Source: Hirsutella rhossiliensis (taxonomy: Eukaryota; Ascomycota; Sordariomycetes; Hypocreales; Ophiocordycipitaceae). Taken from it: a stretch of DNA of 64,000 nucleotides. Each line of letters starts with the position of its first letter. Within the stretch, counting starts at the first letter, position 1. The stretch covers positions 4,092,001-4,156,000 of the forward strand of contig NW_025408668.1 of NCBI RefSeq assembly GCF_020360975.1, in the 5' to 3' direction. Shown here one piece after another: positions 10,904 through 22,276 of this stretch. The notes below the pieces were generated by a model. The model had not been told where the DNA came from. It ran no database searches and was given only the letters and a program-made list of their open reading frames with translations. Made by a program: the position numbers and the translations under genes.

Positions 10904-11680
10904 CGCCAACCTCATGGCAACCCACGGCGGCCTGCAACAGCGCGTTTCTCCATCCACAAAGACAAAAAGACCTGCCGTGCTGCGCTTGGACGCGCCACCT
11001 GCGGCCGGTCGCTGCGTCCATGGCCTGACGAAAAAGCAGAGTGTGTGCGACTCCGTGGGCGCGCCCAGACGGGTTCCCGGCATATCCCATCCAGCCTCCA
11101 GTCTCCCTTGGCTTGCTTGCTGATCGAGTCTTTTGTCCCGACGCCACCACACATGCTGCACTCTCGCCTAACCACGATCTAGTCGCTCCTCTACTGGATG
11201 TATTCTCGGCATCAACCCTCTGGTCCCCATCCATCCATACTCTGACTTGTCCATGTACTCACAAACCTTGGGCCAGGCAAACTCTCGTCCCACTCGCTAG
11301 TCCAAACCCCCATGGGGTGCTTGGCTTTAGACTTGCTTCCCCGGTTTTCAATGGCAGCGCCAGCGCTTATTTAGCTCGACAGGGCAAGTGTTCAAGCTCT
11401 ATCCGTGCCTCTGGACAACACTTCATCGTGGATTCTTCGCCCTCACGGCCCAAGACATTGCTCGTCTGGACGCACACTAACCTAACCTTGATATATGCAA
11501 TCGGCTCGGCCACTACCAGCCATGGCGCCTATACTTTATAATCCGTTTCAAATGATGCGCCCGCACGAGCCACCCCTTTTTCTGTTTCAACTCCTTCCTT
11601 GTCCGCCTTGCTTCTTCTCCTTTACGCCTCCAAGACGTGCCTCTTGTTGGTGACGACCGCCATCGTGACAAGTGTGCGCA

Positions 11681-12355
11681 TCAGCTGTACCCCCTCAGCT
11701 TCTCCCACTCGTGCTCCGTCATGCCATACCACAGCTCGTCGTACCACTTCCTGTTGAACCACGCCACCTCCTTCTTCCTGCCCTCGAGCCGGAACCCCAT
11801 GTCCTGGTACAGATGGGCCGCCCGCTCGTTGTACGAGTAGGTGGCAAGGTTGATGGTGTGCAGGCCTCCGTGCTTGAAACCCCAGTCGAGAACCCAGTTG
11901 ATGGCCTCGCGCCCGTACCCCTTGTTGAGATAGCCGCTCCCGAGCGTGATGCCGATGGCCGCCGTCCGGTGGTGCGCCATGGCCGGCGCGATGCCGCCCC
12001 AGCCCAGGCACATGGTGCCGATGATTGTCGGCTGCTTTGTTCCGGCCTCGGTCTCGACCTTTGCCTGCGCCTTGGCCTCCTCGGCAGGGAGCAGACAGAT
12101 GGCGACGCCCAGAAAGGCCTTGGCCTGCTGCTCGGCATACCAGTCCAGGTCCTTCTTTCCCTTGGGCCGCAGCAGGTCCGGCGACGACAGTGCCTGGATC
12201 ACGGGGTCGTTCTCGACCTGGGGGATAAAGGCCTTGATGTGCTCGTCGGCCTCGTCAATTTTGACGTACTGCAGCCGCGCCGACTGGTAGGCGTTCTGGA
12301 CCTCATGGACGACAGAGTCCATGGTCTCATTCGACGACACGGCGGATGGCGACAT
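11681..12355 (-). CDS. GNAT-family N-acetyltransferase
   Basis: A single-exon frame of 224 aa. Acetyl-CoA-binding motif A is visible at about residues 133-160, with the pyrophosphate-binding loop NKGYGRE (144-150) preceded by the AIGITLGSGYL strand. The motif-B signature NERAAHLYQDMGF occupies 176-188. The RimJ/RimL-like layout suggests acetylation of a protein N-terminus, an amino group on a small molecule, or an antibiotic-like substrate; the substrate cannot be read from the sequence. An Ala/Lys/Glu-rich insertion at 90-108 separates the first two strands. The start at 12355 is the first Met of the frame, followed by a Ser-rich leader. The next gene on the left lies more than 3 kb away, so no functional partner is suggested. 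Confidence 0.88.
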   Translation of the reverse strand: MSPSAVSSNETMDSVVHEVQNAYQSARLQYVKIDEADEHIKAFIPQVENDPVIQALSSPDLLRPKGKKDLDWYAEQQAKAFLGVAICLLPAEEAKAQAKVETEAGTKQPTIIGTMCLGWGGIAPAMAHHRTAAIGITLGSGYLNKGYGREAINWVLDWGFKHGGLHTINLATYSYNERAAHLYQDMGFRLEGRKKEVAWFNRKWYDELWYGMTEHEWEKLRGYS

Positions 12356-13423
12356 GATTCCGACTCGGTTATAAGGTGCTCCTATTCATGCCGAGTTTCG
12401 TTGCTCAATGGGTCAGACAGCGAGCGTCAATCAAAGCCGGGAGACTCTGGCTGCGCACGCCGGGGTTTTAACCAAGTCAAGTCAAGTTTTGGACTGTGTT
12501 GGCGTCCCTTCTGCCGCCTTTCTTCCTCGTAAAAGTCCCCCACTCGCCACGGATATACGAAGTATATCACTGCATCATGGGCTATAGTACCATACAGCAT
12601 GAGGACAGGTGGCCCATCCCCGGCGCTGGGGGGGGGAGAAAAATTCTCTGCATCTTCCGTCCAGACTCCGGCGTGACGTCAAATCCGGACCGTCGGCAGA
12701 CGCCCCGGGGAGCTGACTCATTTCGGCCGCGGGGCCGCGCGGGAAAAACAAACGGCCTCAGTCTCCCGGCGTGCCCCAGGGGGGCTGATCTCGGCACCCG
12801 TGGATAACAACTCGTATAGGCGAATAAATAGACGCTACTGACCGGGGTGGCGGCAAGGAAAGGGCCGCGAGGGAAAACGACAGCATGCTCCGCCGGGCCC
12901 AACGCTGAAGCCGACTTGTGGCGTGGCTACCAGCACCCAATGGAGCATGATATTCCGCGTTGCCGCACATGTCCTGTTCGGTCGATCCGGCAGCGGGTTC
13001 CTGCGGCACAGGACCACGATGCCAGGATTGAGCGTCTCGGGTGTTCAGAAGCCGATGGAGCGCCCATGCATGTACTTGTCTATTTCCGGGCTTAATATTT
13101 GTACTGTAATAGAAGAGGTGCAGAATACCTACGGATACTGATGACAGGAAAGAGTCAATAGCAAATATATTGCATGCTGCGTTCAGTCTAACGAGCGCCA
13201 TCGTATGATCGTCAGCCCGTCTATACTCGACGCCCATGTCCCACTCCTCGGTGGATAATGAGCCCTAATTACGTACTTCTTCACACTTATTCCTGTCTTG
13301 CACACTCACGCTAACAAGACAAGTCTACAAAAAGAGAGAAGCGCGTGCAATCCACCCCTGACCCTGGCTTCTCCTCGCTGAAAACCCCAAGGGTGACGTC
13401 GCAGAGAGCGCGGCCCGTTCCCA
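12356..13423. other. Intergenic region between acetyltransferase and FAD oxidoreductase
   Basis: It holds the promoter of the acetyltransferase (right side of that gene) and the 3' UTR of the FAD oxidoreductase. Open frames here overlap one another and show no domain. A TGACTCA-like site lies at 12713-12719; such sites bind bZIP factors of the AP-1/Gcn4 type, but function here is unknown. Confidence 0.45.
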
Positions 13424-15286
13424 TCACCAAACCCTACAGAGCCCAGCGTCGTCCCAGTCCTCGCTGCCGACCCCCTTGCGCGCAATGAACAGGCCCATGG
13501 GGTCCTGGGCTTTCTTAATGGCGTACAGGCGCTCGTAGTTGACGCCCCAAAAGGACCGCTGAAAGCCCTTTTCGTACGCATCCGCCTCGTTCAGGTAGGC
13601 CCCCATGTCCGGTTCCAAGGCTCTCAGCCGCTCCACCGCCACGTTGGTCATCTTGTCCTGGATGCCCTTTTGCTCGGCCGCCGGCGTGGAGCTGTTCCAG
13701 TCGGCGCCAAAGGCAATGTGCGTCAGCGTCCTTCTCCACGCCGGGTTCAGGGCCGAGTCGACGGTGCTGCGGGCCACGGCTCCGCCGGCGACGACGTGCC
13801 CGGTGAATCCCACGCCGCCCATGCTCTCGTGGACATCTTTCAATGCGTCCCGCAGGCGTCCGGGGCCGTCGGGTCGGGCCAGGAAATCGCGCGACACCAT
13901 CCGAGAGCCGAGCAAGAGGATCCCGCCCGTGGTATCCGCATCGCCCTTGAGCGCCGTGTTGATCCACTCGGAAAACTGCGGGACCACTCCCACGTTGTAC
14001 ACCGACCCGGGCAGGGCGTGTCGACGCAAGTCGGCCGCCAGCGGATTCATGGCCTTGCGGGCCTTGTCCGTCCGCGTGTCGTTGAGAAAGACGAAGCCAC
14101 CGGAAAGAGTCAGCACCTCTGTGCCGTTTTGTGGCTGGGTTTTAGGCATGACAAAGTAGTACCCGCAGCCGCCGGCGTCGGAGATGACCGGCAGGCGAGC
14201 ATGCAACTTCTCGATGAGCTCCCAGTAGGCCGACGTGCTTCCTTTGGGCAGCGCGAAGCCAAACTCGACAAAGACGGCCGCAACGCTGGGAAAGGTGCGC
14301 ACAGAGACGCTCACCACCACGCCAAAAGTGCCGCCGCCGCCGCCTCGCAGCGCCCAGAACAGGTCTTGGTTCTGATGGTTGTTGGCAATCACCACGTCAC
14401 CCTGCACTCGCTATTAGTCTTTTGAGCTGATTAGAGACAGCGACTAGGTCGCAGATCATACCTTGGCGTTGACAACGGTAAACTCGAGAGCATTATCCGA
14501 GCCCATGCCTTTCCAGTTCCCAAGTGGGCTGTGGCCACCGCCTTGGATGTAGCCGCCTGCCGCTCCGACCGTATGTGCCATGCCAGCGACCACGGTCAGG
14601 TTTCGCCTCGCTGCGGCAGTATACAGTTCCTTGAGGTCGACTCCAGCGCCAATGGTAACGGCAGAGCCCTGGTCCGGCTGGCCCTGGGGCGCGCCAGCAG
14701 GGAGAAAGCGGTCCGTGAAGCTGAGGCTCTTCAACTTGGTTGTCGAAATCTGCAGCGATTCTGGCGCGGTTGAACGGCCCATGAAGCAGTGCCCTGAGTT
14801 CTTGATGGCAAGACGGAGGTCGTGAGTGGCCGCGAAGCGCACCGCGGCCTGGATGTGCTCTGCCCTCTCCACCATGGCCGAGAAAAGCGACACACGGCCC
14901 TGACGGCAAGGGGAGCTCGTGGGGCTGTCGAAGAAGCAGTTCTCGTTGCGCTCCGGCCATGCCTCCCAGTTAGTCCATTGCACAGCACCAGGCTGAGAAG
15001 CACGCCAGACAGAGTTGGATGACAGGGCAGAGGAGGCATTGCAGGCGACGGCGTCAAAGGCCGGGCCGTGGCATGCGTAGGCTGCTGGACGGACGGAGAC
15101 GAGGGTGCCGTCAATGGACGAGTTGAGGGCCTGCCATTCATGGTGAGAAGGCCAGCACGGTTCTTGGGGCCGGCAGCGACAACGGCGGCCATGGCTCTGC
15201 GTGGCCAGACCGTGCGATGCGGGCAGCAGAGCTGCGAGAGAGACGAAGAAGAGGTTCTGTAGAGCCACCATTTTTCTTGTAAACAA
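13424..15286 (-). CDS. Secreted FAD-linked oxidoreductase (PCMH + BBE; isoamyl-alcohol-oxidase-like)
   Basis: Two exons, 15286-14462 and 14401-13424, encode 600 aa; the 60-nt intron (GTATGA...GTGCAG) joins ..FTVVNAK to GDVVIANNHQNQ. Residues 1-26 look like a signal peptide, and a Cys-rich segment follows. The FAD-binding PCMH domain starts near 140. KNSGH at 162-166 supplies the histidine usually linked covalently to FAD, and GGYIQGGGHSPLG at 244-256 is the second cofactor loop. DLFWALRGGGGGTFGVV and the C-terminal berberine-bridge block (WGVNYERLYAIKKAQDPMGL) complete the family signature. The position that carries the second, cysteinyl, FAD link in berberine-bridge enzymes shows no Cys here, so mono-covalent attachment is inferred. 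The enzyme is probably extracellular and oxidises an alcohol or sugar; the substrate is unknown. Confidence 0.9.
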
Positions 15287-16028
15287 AGTCGATTTCTTGC
15301 TCCATCATCTGATAGCATCAAGACGGCCAAACCATCCGCACTCAGCCTCTGTTAAATACTCGCCAGAGGCCGCCGCCTGGAGCCCATGGCCAGAGCTGCT
15401 GCCTGGGCCCCCTCCTCAGCCGTCAGCGAGACGCCTGGCGATGCATCGTGCTGACGCGACGTTAACTGCGGCATCCCGGCGAATGCGAAATACGAGCAAA
15501 TCACGGTGGCAGACACAGCCTCGCGCCGCTGTTCAACGCCTTGTCAGCGGGATGCTGGGTTTTGGCTCGAGATGGAAGAGGATCGTCGGTCTGCCGTAGC
15601 GCTGCTTACCTAAACCAGATCGGGACTGACCGGGAACCTGTCATCATCCAGGTTCCCGAATCTCGTTTGTTTCGTCACTCTTGTCTCAATCCCTAATTAA
15701 TTACCTACCTACTGCACGAATACTGTACCTACCCTTCCATCGACCTATCGCCAAGACTGTCTGCCTACAGTAGACCGGGCCCAGTCCCTCTTCCTGGTCT
15801 GCCGAAGATCCGACCGTGGCATTCGTCTCCCCTATTGGCTGTCGCCTCGGCCCGCCACAAGGACAGCGCGCTCTTTTTCCCCTCCTCCATCCTTGCTCTT
15901 TTCTTCCCACTCGCTCGTGCTACGCGAACGGGCGCGGCTGAACTTGCCGCTTGCCATCGGAGCGTCCGCGACGGACGGGGTAATGGCTCGCCCGCTGCCG
16001 TGACCTCGCCTCACTCTTCACCGCGGCC
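15287..16028. promoter_or_regulatory. Divergent promoter region (FAD oxidoreductase / PI 4-kinase)
   Basis: The 742 bp lie between the start codons of two oppositely transcribed genes. An AT-rich patch with TAATTAATTACCTACC is at 15693-15710, and GTACCTACC follows at 15724-15732. Pyrimidine-rich sequence (15865-15915) precedes the PI 4-kinase. No coding sequence is recognised. Confidence 0.6.
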
Positions 16029-18514
16029 ATGCCTCGCGACCGGCCCGCCACGACAGGCTACGAACGCCTTACCCAGGCCGATCAGATCAGCGACGACTCC
16101 GACGATGACTTCCTCGCCGAATCCTCTGCCTCCCTCCAGCCCGCCTCCGCGCCCCGCCATGCGCCGATAACCCAGCCGTACCACCGCTCAGGCGTGTCGA
16201 GTCCGAGGCGCAATTCCTCGAGACCAAAGTTCCGACACCGCGGAGGGAGCAACGCTGGCGTCGACCTCAAAGCCATCAACGCGAGACTCGAACGCTGGGC
16301 CGATGAAATCGCCTCTCGCTTCAAGCGTGGCAGGGGCAAGAGCCAGCTGGGCGAGGAGGACCGCTTGGAGATCCACCACTCCGTCTTCCAACCTCCCGAC
16401 GGCGTCCGCCCAATCTCTGCCGAGGCCATGGCCGAGCCACCGCCTGGCTTCATGACAAAGGCTGAGTTTGACGCCGTCGTCGAAAGCGTCCGCACCGCCA
16501 TCCGCCAGGAAATACACCCAAGCATGATATCGCAGGGCAGCTCGGGCAGTTACTTTGCCCGGAATCCAGATGGCAAGATTGTGGGCGTCTTCAAGCCCAA
16601 GGATGAGGAGCCCTATGCCGCCGGGAACCCCAAGTGGAACAAGTGGATTCACAGGAATCTGTTTCCGTGCTGTTTTGGACGAGCTTGGTGAGTCCGCGCG
16701 CCTTGCCCCCAATGTCTTTCACAGAGATTGCTCACCCGGCTCTTCAGTCTTATCCCGAATTTGTCCTACGTCAGCGAAGCAGCTGCCTACGTCCTCGACT
16801 GCCAACTCCGAACCCATCTTGTCCCATACACGGACGTCGTGTGGCTCTCGTCCAAGTCGTTCCACTATCCATTTTGGGATCGCCGGAGGTTCTATCGAAA
16901 GAAGAAGCCTTTCCCGGCCAAGCCAGGCAGCTTCCAAGTCTTCCTCAAAGGCTTCAAGGACGCCAACGTCTTTCTGCGAGAGCACCCCTGGCCGGATCAG
17001 TACCTATCGGGCTTCAGAGCCAACGACACGCATAGGAACAAGAGGAAGCGATGGACGGAAAGCTGTCGGCCATCAACATCTGGCTCGCCCAACGACCAGG
17101 ACTCTAGTGACGACGAGAGCCAGACTCCGAGGGACGAACCATCGGGTCCCCCTCGGTTCGTGTGGACCGAGCCGCTCAAGCAGTCGTTTCGCGAGGAGCT
17201 TGAGAAGCTGGTGATTTTGGATTACATCATGAGGAACACGGATCGGGGACTCGACAATTGGATGGTCAAGGTGGACTGGGAGGCAGGCAAGGTGTCTCTG
17301 GTGTCAGAGCCTGTACACCTGAACATGGAGCCCCCGACGGAGGCCAACGGGGCCCGGCCGGTCGATGCCTCTCAGGTGCCTCCCTCGGCCGCCCGGGCCT
17401 CGTACCCCTACAAAGCCCAGAAGCCCATGGACGCGTCGAGCCAGCGGTCGACCGGAAGCGAGCCCAAGATGTCCATCGGCGCCATCGACAACTCCCTATC
17501 GTGGCCGTGGAAGCACCCGGATGCTTGGCGAAGGTGAGTTTCTCCGTCTCAGCCTCGGCACAAGCGCGAAGGAGAAGGGGGAGGATTAGGGGGCGCATGA
17601 TAATGAGTCGAGACGGTTACTGACGTTGTCGAAGCTTTCCCTTCGGCTGGCTCTTTCTGCCTGTTGATCTGATTGGCCGCCCCTTTTCGCAAAAGACGCG
17701 AGACCATTTCCTCCCGCTGCTCACCTCGACCGCCTGGTGGAGCCAGACGCAGATGGCCCTCAAGCGGGTCTTTCAAGTCGACGACGACTTTCAGGAGCGC
17801 ATGTTTGCCAAGCAAATCGCCGTTATGAAGGGCCAAGCGTGGAACGTCGTCGAGGCCCTCAAGTCGTCGGACCACGGGCCGCTGGAGCTGACGCGCCGCG
17901 CCCGGGTGTGCGTCTGGGACGACCTCGTCGACGTGCCCGTGGCGGTGCCGATGCGGGCCACGTCGTCCGAGATTCGTCGCACGGCTCACATGCGCCAGTC
18001 CATGGACGAGGCGGACATAGCAAGCTCGGCGCCGGCGGACCATGGGCCCGCCGAGGATCTGCTTGGCTTCGCGAGCGCCCCCGTCGACATGCCCCGCTCG
18101 GGACGATTCGAACTGTCCAGCCCTGGTGGTGAAGGCACACAGTCGCCGCCCAACGAGTCGCCTCTAAACGGTGCCGACGCCGCCGACAAGCAGGGCAACG
18201 CGCCGCCGCTGGAGCCCAAGAGCACGGGTAGCTACCAGGGCCCCACGCGGAGCCTCAACGTCTACGAGCCCCCACGGCACGGTCTCCAACAACAACGGCG
18301 GTACTCGTTTGCGACGGCGGCCGCGCGCCGCAGCCGCAACGGCATGGCGCACCAGCATTATGGGGGCGACACGCACGACGCGCACGATAGCGACGACCTT
18401 GACGGAGATCTGGGCTATGCCGCCGCCGAGGGCCAGATGGGCAACCAGCGCAAGGTCATTGTGGAGCGCCTCGAGGCCGTCAAGAGCAGGAACCCTGTCT
18501 TTACCTGGTGCTGA
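16029..18514 (+). CDS. LSB6: Type II phosphatidylinositol 4-kinase
   Basis: Three exons, 16029-16687, 16748-17533 and 17635-18514, encode 774 aa; both introns are GTGAGT..AG and restore conserved text (..CCFGRA|CLIPNLSYVSEAA and ..PDAWR|RSFPFGW). The enzyme phosphorylates phosphatidylinositol at the 4-OH on Golgi, endosomal or plasma membranes. The ATP loop QGSSGSYF is at 169-176 and the probable ATP lysine K189 is in VFKPKDEEPY. The Cys cluster CCFGRAC (214-220) matches the palmitoylation site of the family. The catalytic segment DYIMRNTDRGLDNWMVK occupies 378-394 (D385), and the metal-binding aspartate lies in GAIDNSLSWPWKHP. An acidic, Ser-rich insertion (about 312-355) and a disordered C-terminus make it longer than the yeast protein. 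Confidence 0.95.
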
Positions 18515-21500
18515 GGAGCTTGGACGGATCCAGCTCACCTCAGACCTTTTCCTCCTGCTTCCATGTACCCCCTCTTGCGTGCCGGACGCGTCACTTACGA
18601 GCAAACAAACGGCCAACCACCACCTACCTCATGATCTTCTTTCCTCCCTGTCTTGGAACCCTCCCGTGTCTGGCATGCCATCGAGCCGCGCGAGGCGTGC
18701 GGGATGCCGTCCAGCTGACACGTATCGATGCTGCCAAGCTCGTGGTACTCGCCACGTCGACGGCGCTCACGGGAAATAGAATGGAGGGGCGCAGAGACAA
18801 GGTACGCCCTGGTGTACCGCGTCGCATCTCGCAGACGCCCGTGGCGGTCGGCCAATGGCGGGTCGGGCTTGGAAACGCCGCTGGATGTATTGCGCGAGCA
18901 TCACTGATGTGATGTGTCACGTTTTATTTTTTGGCTGAGATCCCCCTTGGTAGGGAAGCAAGACTGGCATGCACACGCCTCACCCCTAACTCGGGGATTT
19001 CCTCTGCCTGACTGTTCTGGTATCTTTTTTTAGTTTGAGGAGATATACGAGGGACTTTGTACAAAGTCCCTGCCTGGATTCCACAGACGGCACATGCTTC
19101 TCTCAGCTAGACGAGGATTGCCAGGGGAATGAGGCCGCGGGGATGGAAAAGAGAAAATCGGGAGACACAAATCACAAGCAGAGAGAGTGCAGTCCTCCGG
19201 ATTTAGGAGTGCACAAGGGGGATGAGAGGAAGAAAGGGGGGCGTCGGGTATACGGGACGGCGTAGAGGGTAGAGAGGCTTGCGTGCAGGAGTTCGTTCAT
19301 ATTTGGGGCCAGGCCGAGTTTTGTATCTTGAAGCCAAGGGAGAGAAAACACGCCCGTTTGCAATGAAGGAATGTGGTTGGTCCCGTGCTGCGCGCCTCGT
19401 CTCAGTCATCTCTCCCGAGCTCCCAACATCCCTCTCCCCTCGTGGGCCGAAAAGGGCCGTTCCGCGAGCCACATCTTCCGGGCCTCTGCCGCATGTGTGC
19501 TCTTCCAGGCGCCGCTGATTGATAAAAGGCCACGGAGCTTGCGTGTTGCACAGATACTTGCATCGTGCCGAGCCGCCCTCGTCCTCGCTCACATTCCAGT
19601 CTTGGCTTTGCACCAGAGCGCCCAGGTCCCGAGCAGCCGGCCGTGGGCTCGTCCCCCCACACACGCGCGGGTATCCCGAGAGCTTGGGTCGGCAAAAAAA
19701 GGGGCTGTACAAGGTTGACCCCTGTACGAAATGGCAAGTCGCCAACCTTCATCTTCAGCAATTCCCCTTTCGTCACCGGCCGAGTTGCATGTCTCGGCTC
19801 AGCTTGAAGCAACAGCGAGCAGACTACTCGTCTGCGTCGGCAACCTCTGTGCGCCTTGGTCTCCCCCGGCCGCACTCGCCGGCCAGCCGAGTGTGTGCCA
19901 CGACGGTGGGCATGACTAGCCATGACCCCATATGGGCAGATAGCTGGTCTCGGCGTCTTCCACGCCCAGCAGTTCCTGCACCACCGGGGGAGCACCAGGC
20001 CTCTTCAACCCACAACTACTGACAAACGGCGGCTTCCGTCATGCCCTGTCGGTGCAGAAGCAACCCCAGACTTGCGGCTTCAAACATGTGAGAAAATCAA
20101 ACAAATTACACAAAGATAGTCAGGGGTCAAAACGCACTTGCGGCTCGTCGCGGGGACCCTGGCAGCTTGACGCTACCCACCCCGGACTTCCAAAGATTGC
20201 CATGGCCCATCATGACCCGCCACATTGGTCAGAGTAAATTCCGTGGACGCTCGCTTCATTGTGCGCACGCAGCCGGCTTGGTGGCCTGGCAAGGCTCACC
20301 CGGCCACGCCGCCGGCTCGTCAGCTAATACTTGCGAGCTGCTGGGCAAGCGAAGCGGGCGACCTATAAATTCTTTTTATGCCGCCCGAGTTCCCGGCAGA
20401 CGGCGTGGCAACCCTTGAGCCCTGACTAGGTACGCACATCATGTACCGGTCCCCGGTGTAACAACGTGGCTGTCTGCCTCACAGGTGCCACAACTGCTGG
20501 GGACCGTTTGTGCAAACGACGCCATGTGTGCCCTCTAGGCGTGAGCCCGGACATGAGATGCCGTGTCACGAAGCGGTGAGCAGGCCGTTTGTGGTCCAAC
20601 GGCAGTGTAGCAACGAATCTTTCTGCTCTCCGGTAAGCCCCTCTCCATCCTTAAGCGACCAGGGCCATGAAGCATATCAGGGTTCTTGGCCTGTGGATCA
20701 GTTTCGTGGCTGCTTGGATGCAGCAGCCCTTTTTTACCGGCACATCCCCATTGCCCAGGCATGGCCAGAATGGAAACACACTCGGAGGGGCGAGAGAATA
20801 AAGCCGCTTCTCTTCAAACTCGGGCTGCCCATGGTCCGGCTGTGTTGCCGACTGGCCATGGATTGTTTTCTGTCTTGCAAGCCATGGATCCCATCTCGTG
20901 TAGTTTCGTGCCTTGCCTGGCAGTTCGTCCTTCGTCTTGAAGCATCTTGTTGCCCCCGCTTCTCCTGATGGCTGTCTCTCGATTCTTCGTTCCGGGTCCA
21001 TGTCCCCGGTATCGAAAGCTTGCCGCGGACTTGTGTTCTTATCGCGTCCCGTCCCATCCCTCCCCTGGCAGGACTAGAATTCTGGTGTCCATGGTGATAT
21101 TGCATGACGCCGTGCCACTTGATAGGCTTCTGACCATGCAAACACGAGCCGTCACGCGCCGCACGCCTTCTTTCCTAAAACAGGCCCGTGCATTCTTGTT
21201 TACGGCCCTGAATCCCCACCGCGTTTAGCCCCCAGGTTTGTATTTTGACGTGCGTTTCTTTAGGGCATCGATCTGTGCGTGAAGTCTTTTCACTCTCGGT
21301 GAGGGATCCTGGTGGCGTCATGATTGCAAAATGCTTGAAAACAAGGTCGCGCAGCAGCATGATCCCACTGCGTGGCTGGACTCTGGCTACAGATCGTCGT
21401 GTTCCTTTGTGTACTGAGCATAACACTGTCCCACCGTCTGATCTGGTAAACTATCATCGAAGAGAATGACATGTAGTGGCCACGCAGCCGGCTTGACCGG

Positions 21501-22276
21501 GCCTGGAGAAGCAATGCCCCATGCCGAATGCTGGAGTCGGCCTGACACGCCAATAATGTATGCGTTCAGGCCAGAGCCATGAATGAAATCTTCGAAAGCT
21601 TTTGGCAGCGACATCGAGAGGTTTAAGCCGAGAACTGGCCCCAGTGGCCAAGGCTGAAGGCATCCGCTGCAACGGCCCGTGCCCTTTCCTTTGTCTTTTC
21701 ACCTATCGCAGCCTCGGGCGAGACTTTTCTGTGCGTCATTGCTCGTCCATTCTACTCAACCGTACAGTTTGTCCCTCGTCTTTCCTCGAGACACGGCCCC
21801 TTGACTCGGATGTTGGCTCGCGATTGAGGTGGCACAAGCAGGCTGCGTTAATAGGAGAGCAGCACGCACGGTAGCCGTCCAGCGAAGAAAGGTCCATGGA
21901 AACAGCGTCGCGAGCTGTTCCACACAAACAAAGTCGCCATATCAGCCTGCAGTGCTTGGTAAATAGTCGCACCTAGCCAGCATCGCAGGAGAGCCGTTGA
22001 GTTGCGTATTCTCTCCCCAGGGCTCAGTTCTGCCCCGTTAGCAGACTGTCGAGTCGTCCCGGGAGACTGGGAGGAGGAGGGGCTCCTATATGGGTGGACT
22101 GGGGCCACGCTCCAGGTACCGCAGACTGCCTAGCCTTGAATAGGACCAGAGCGGCTTCGACACGGCCATTGCCGAACCGTCCCGGCGTCCTTTCCGACCG
22201 ACACTAGCCCACTGCTCTTTGTTGTAGTTGACTGTCGAGCAGGAGGCTATCTGACGTGCTTTTTTAGCAGCCCACG
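18515..22276. other. Gene-free interval
   Basis: About 3.8 kb with no recognisable gene on either strand. Open frames are short, overlap one another antisense and contain no domain. A/T-rich patches (18920-19040, 20085-20115) alternate with GC-rich sequence. I see no terminal repeats or transposase remnants. Confidence 0.5.

Larger units (their letters stand above)
8897..11680. other. Long intergenic region with simple repeats
   Basis: No gene is recognised in about 2.8 kb. It holds an imperfect inverted repeat of CTAC/GTAG units (9311-9367), clusters of GTAC-containing short palindromes (9775-9845, 10760-10795), an AGAGG-type tandem repeat (about 10640-10680) and a pyrimidine repeat (10824-10903). 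The largest open frames are short and lack domains. Confidence 0.55.
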
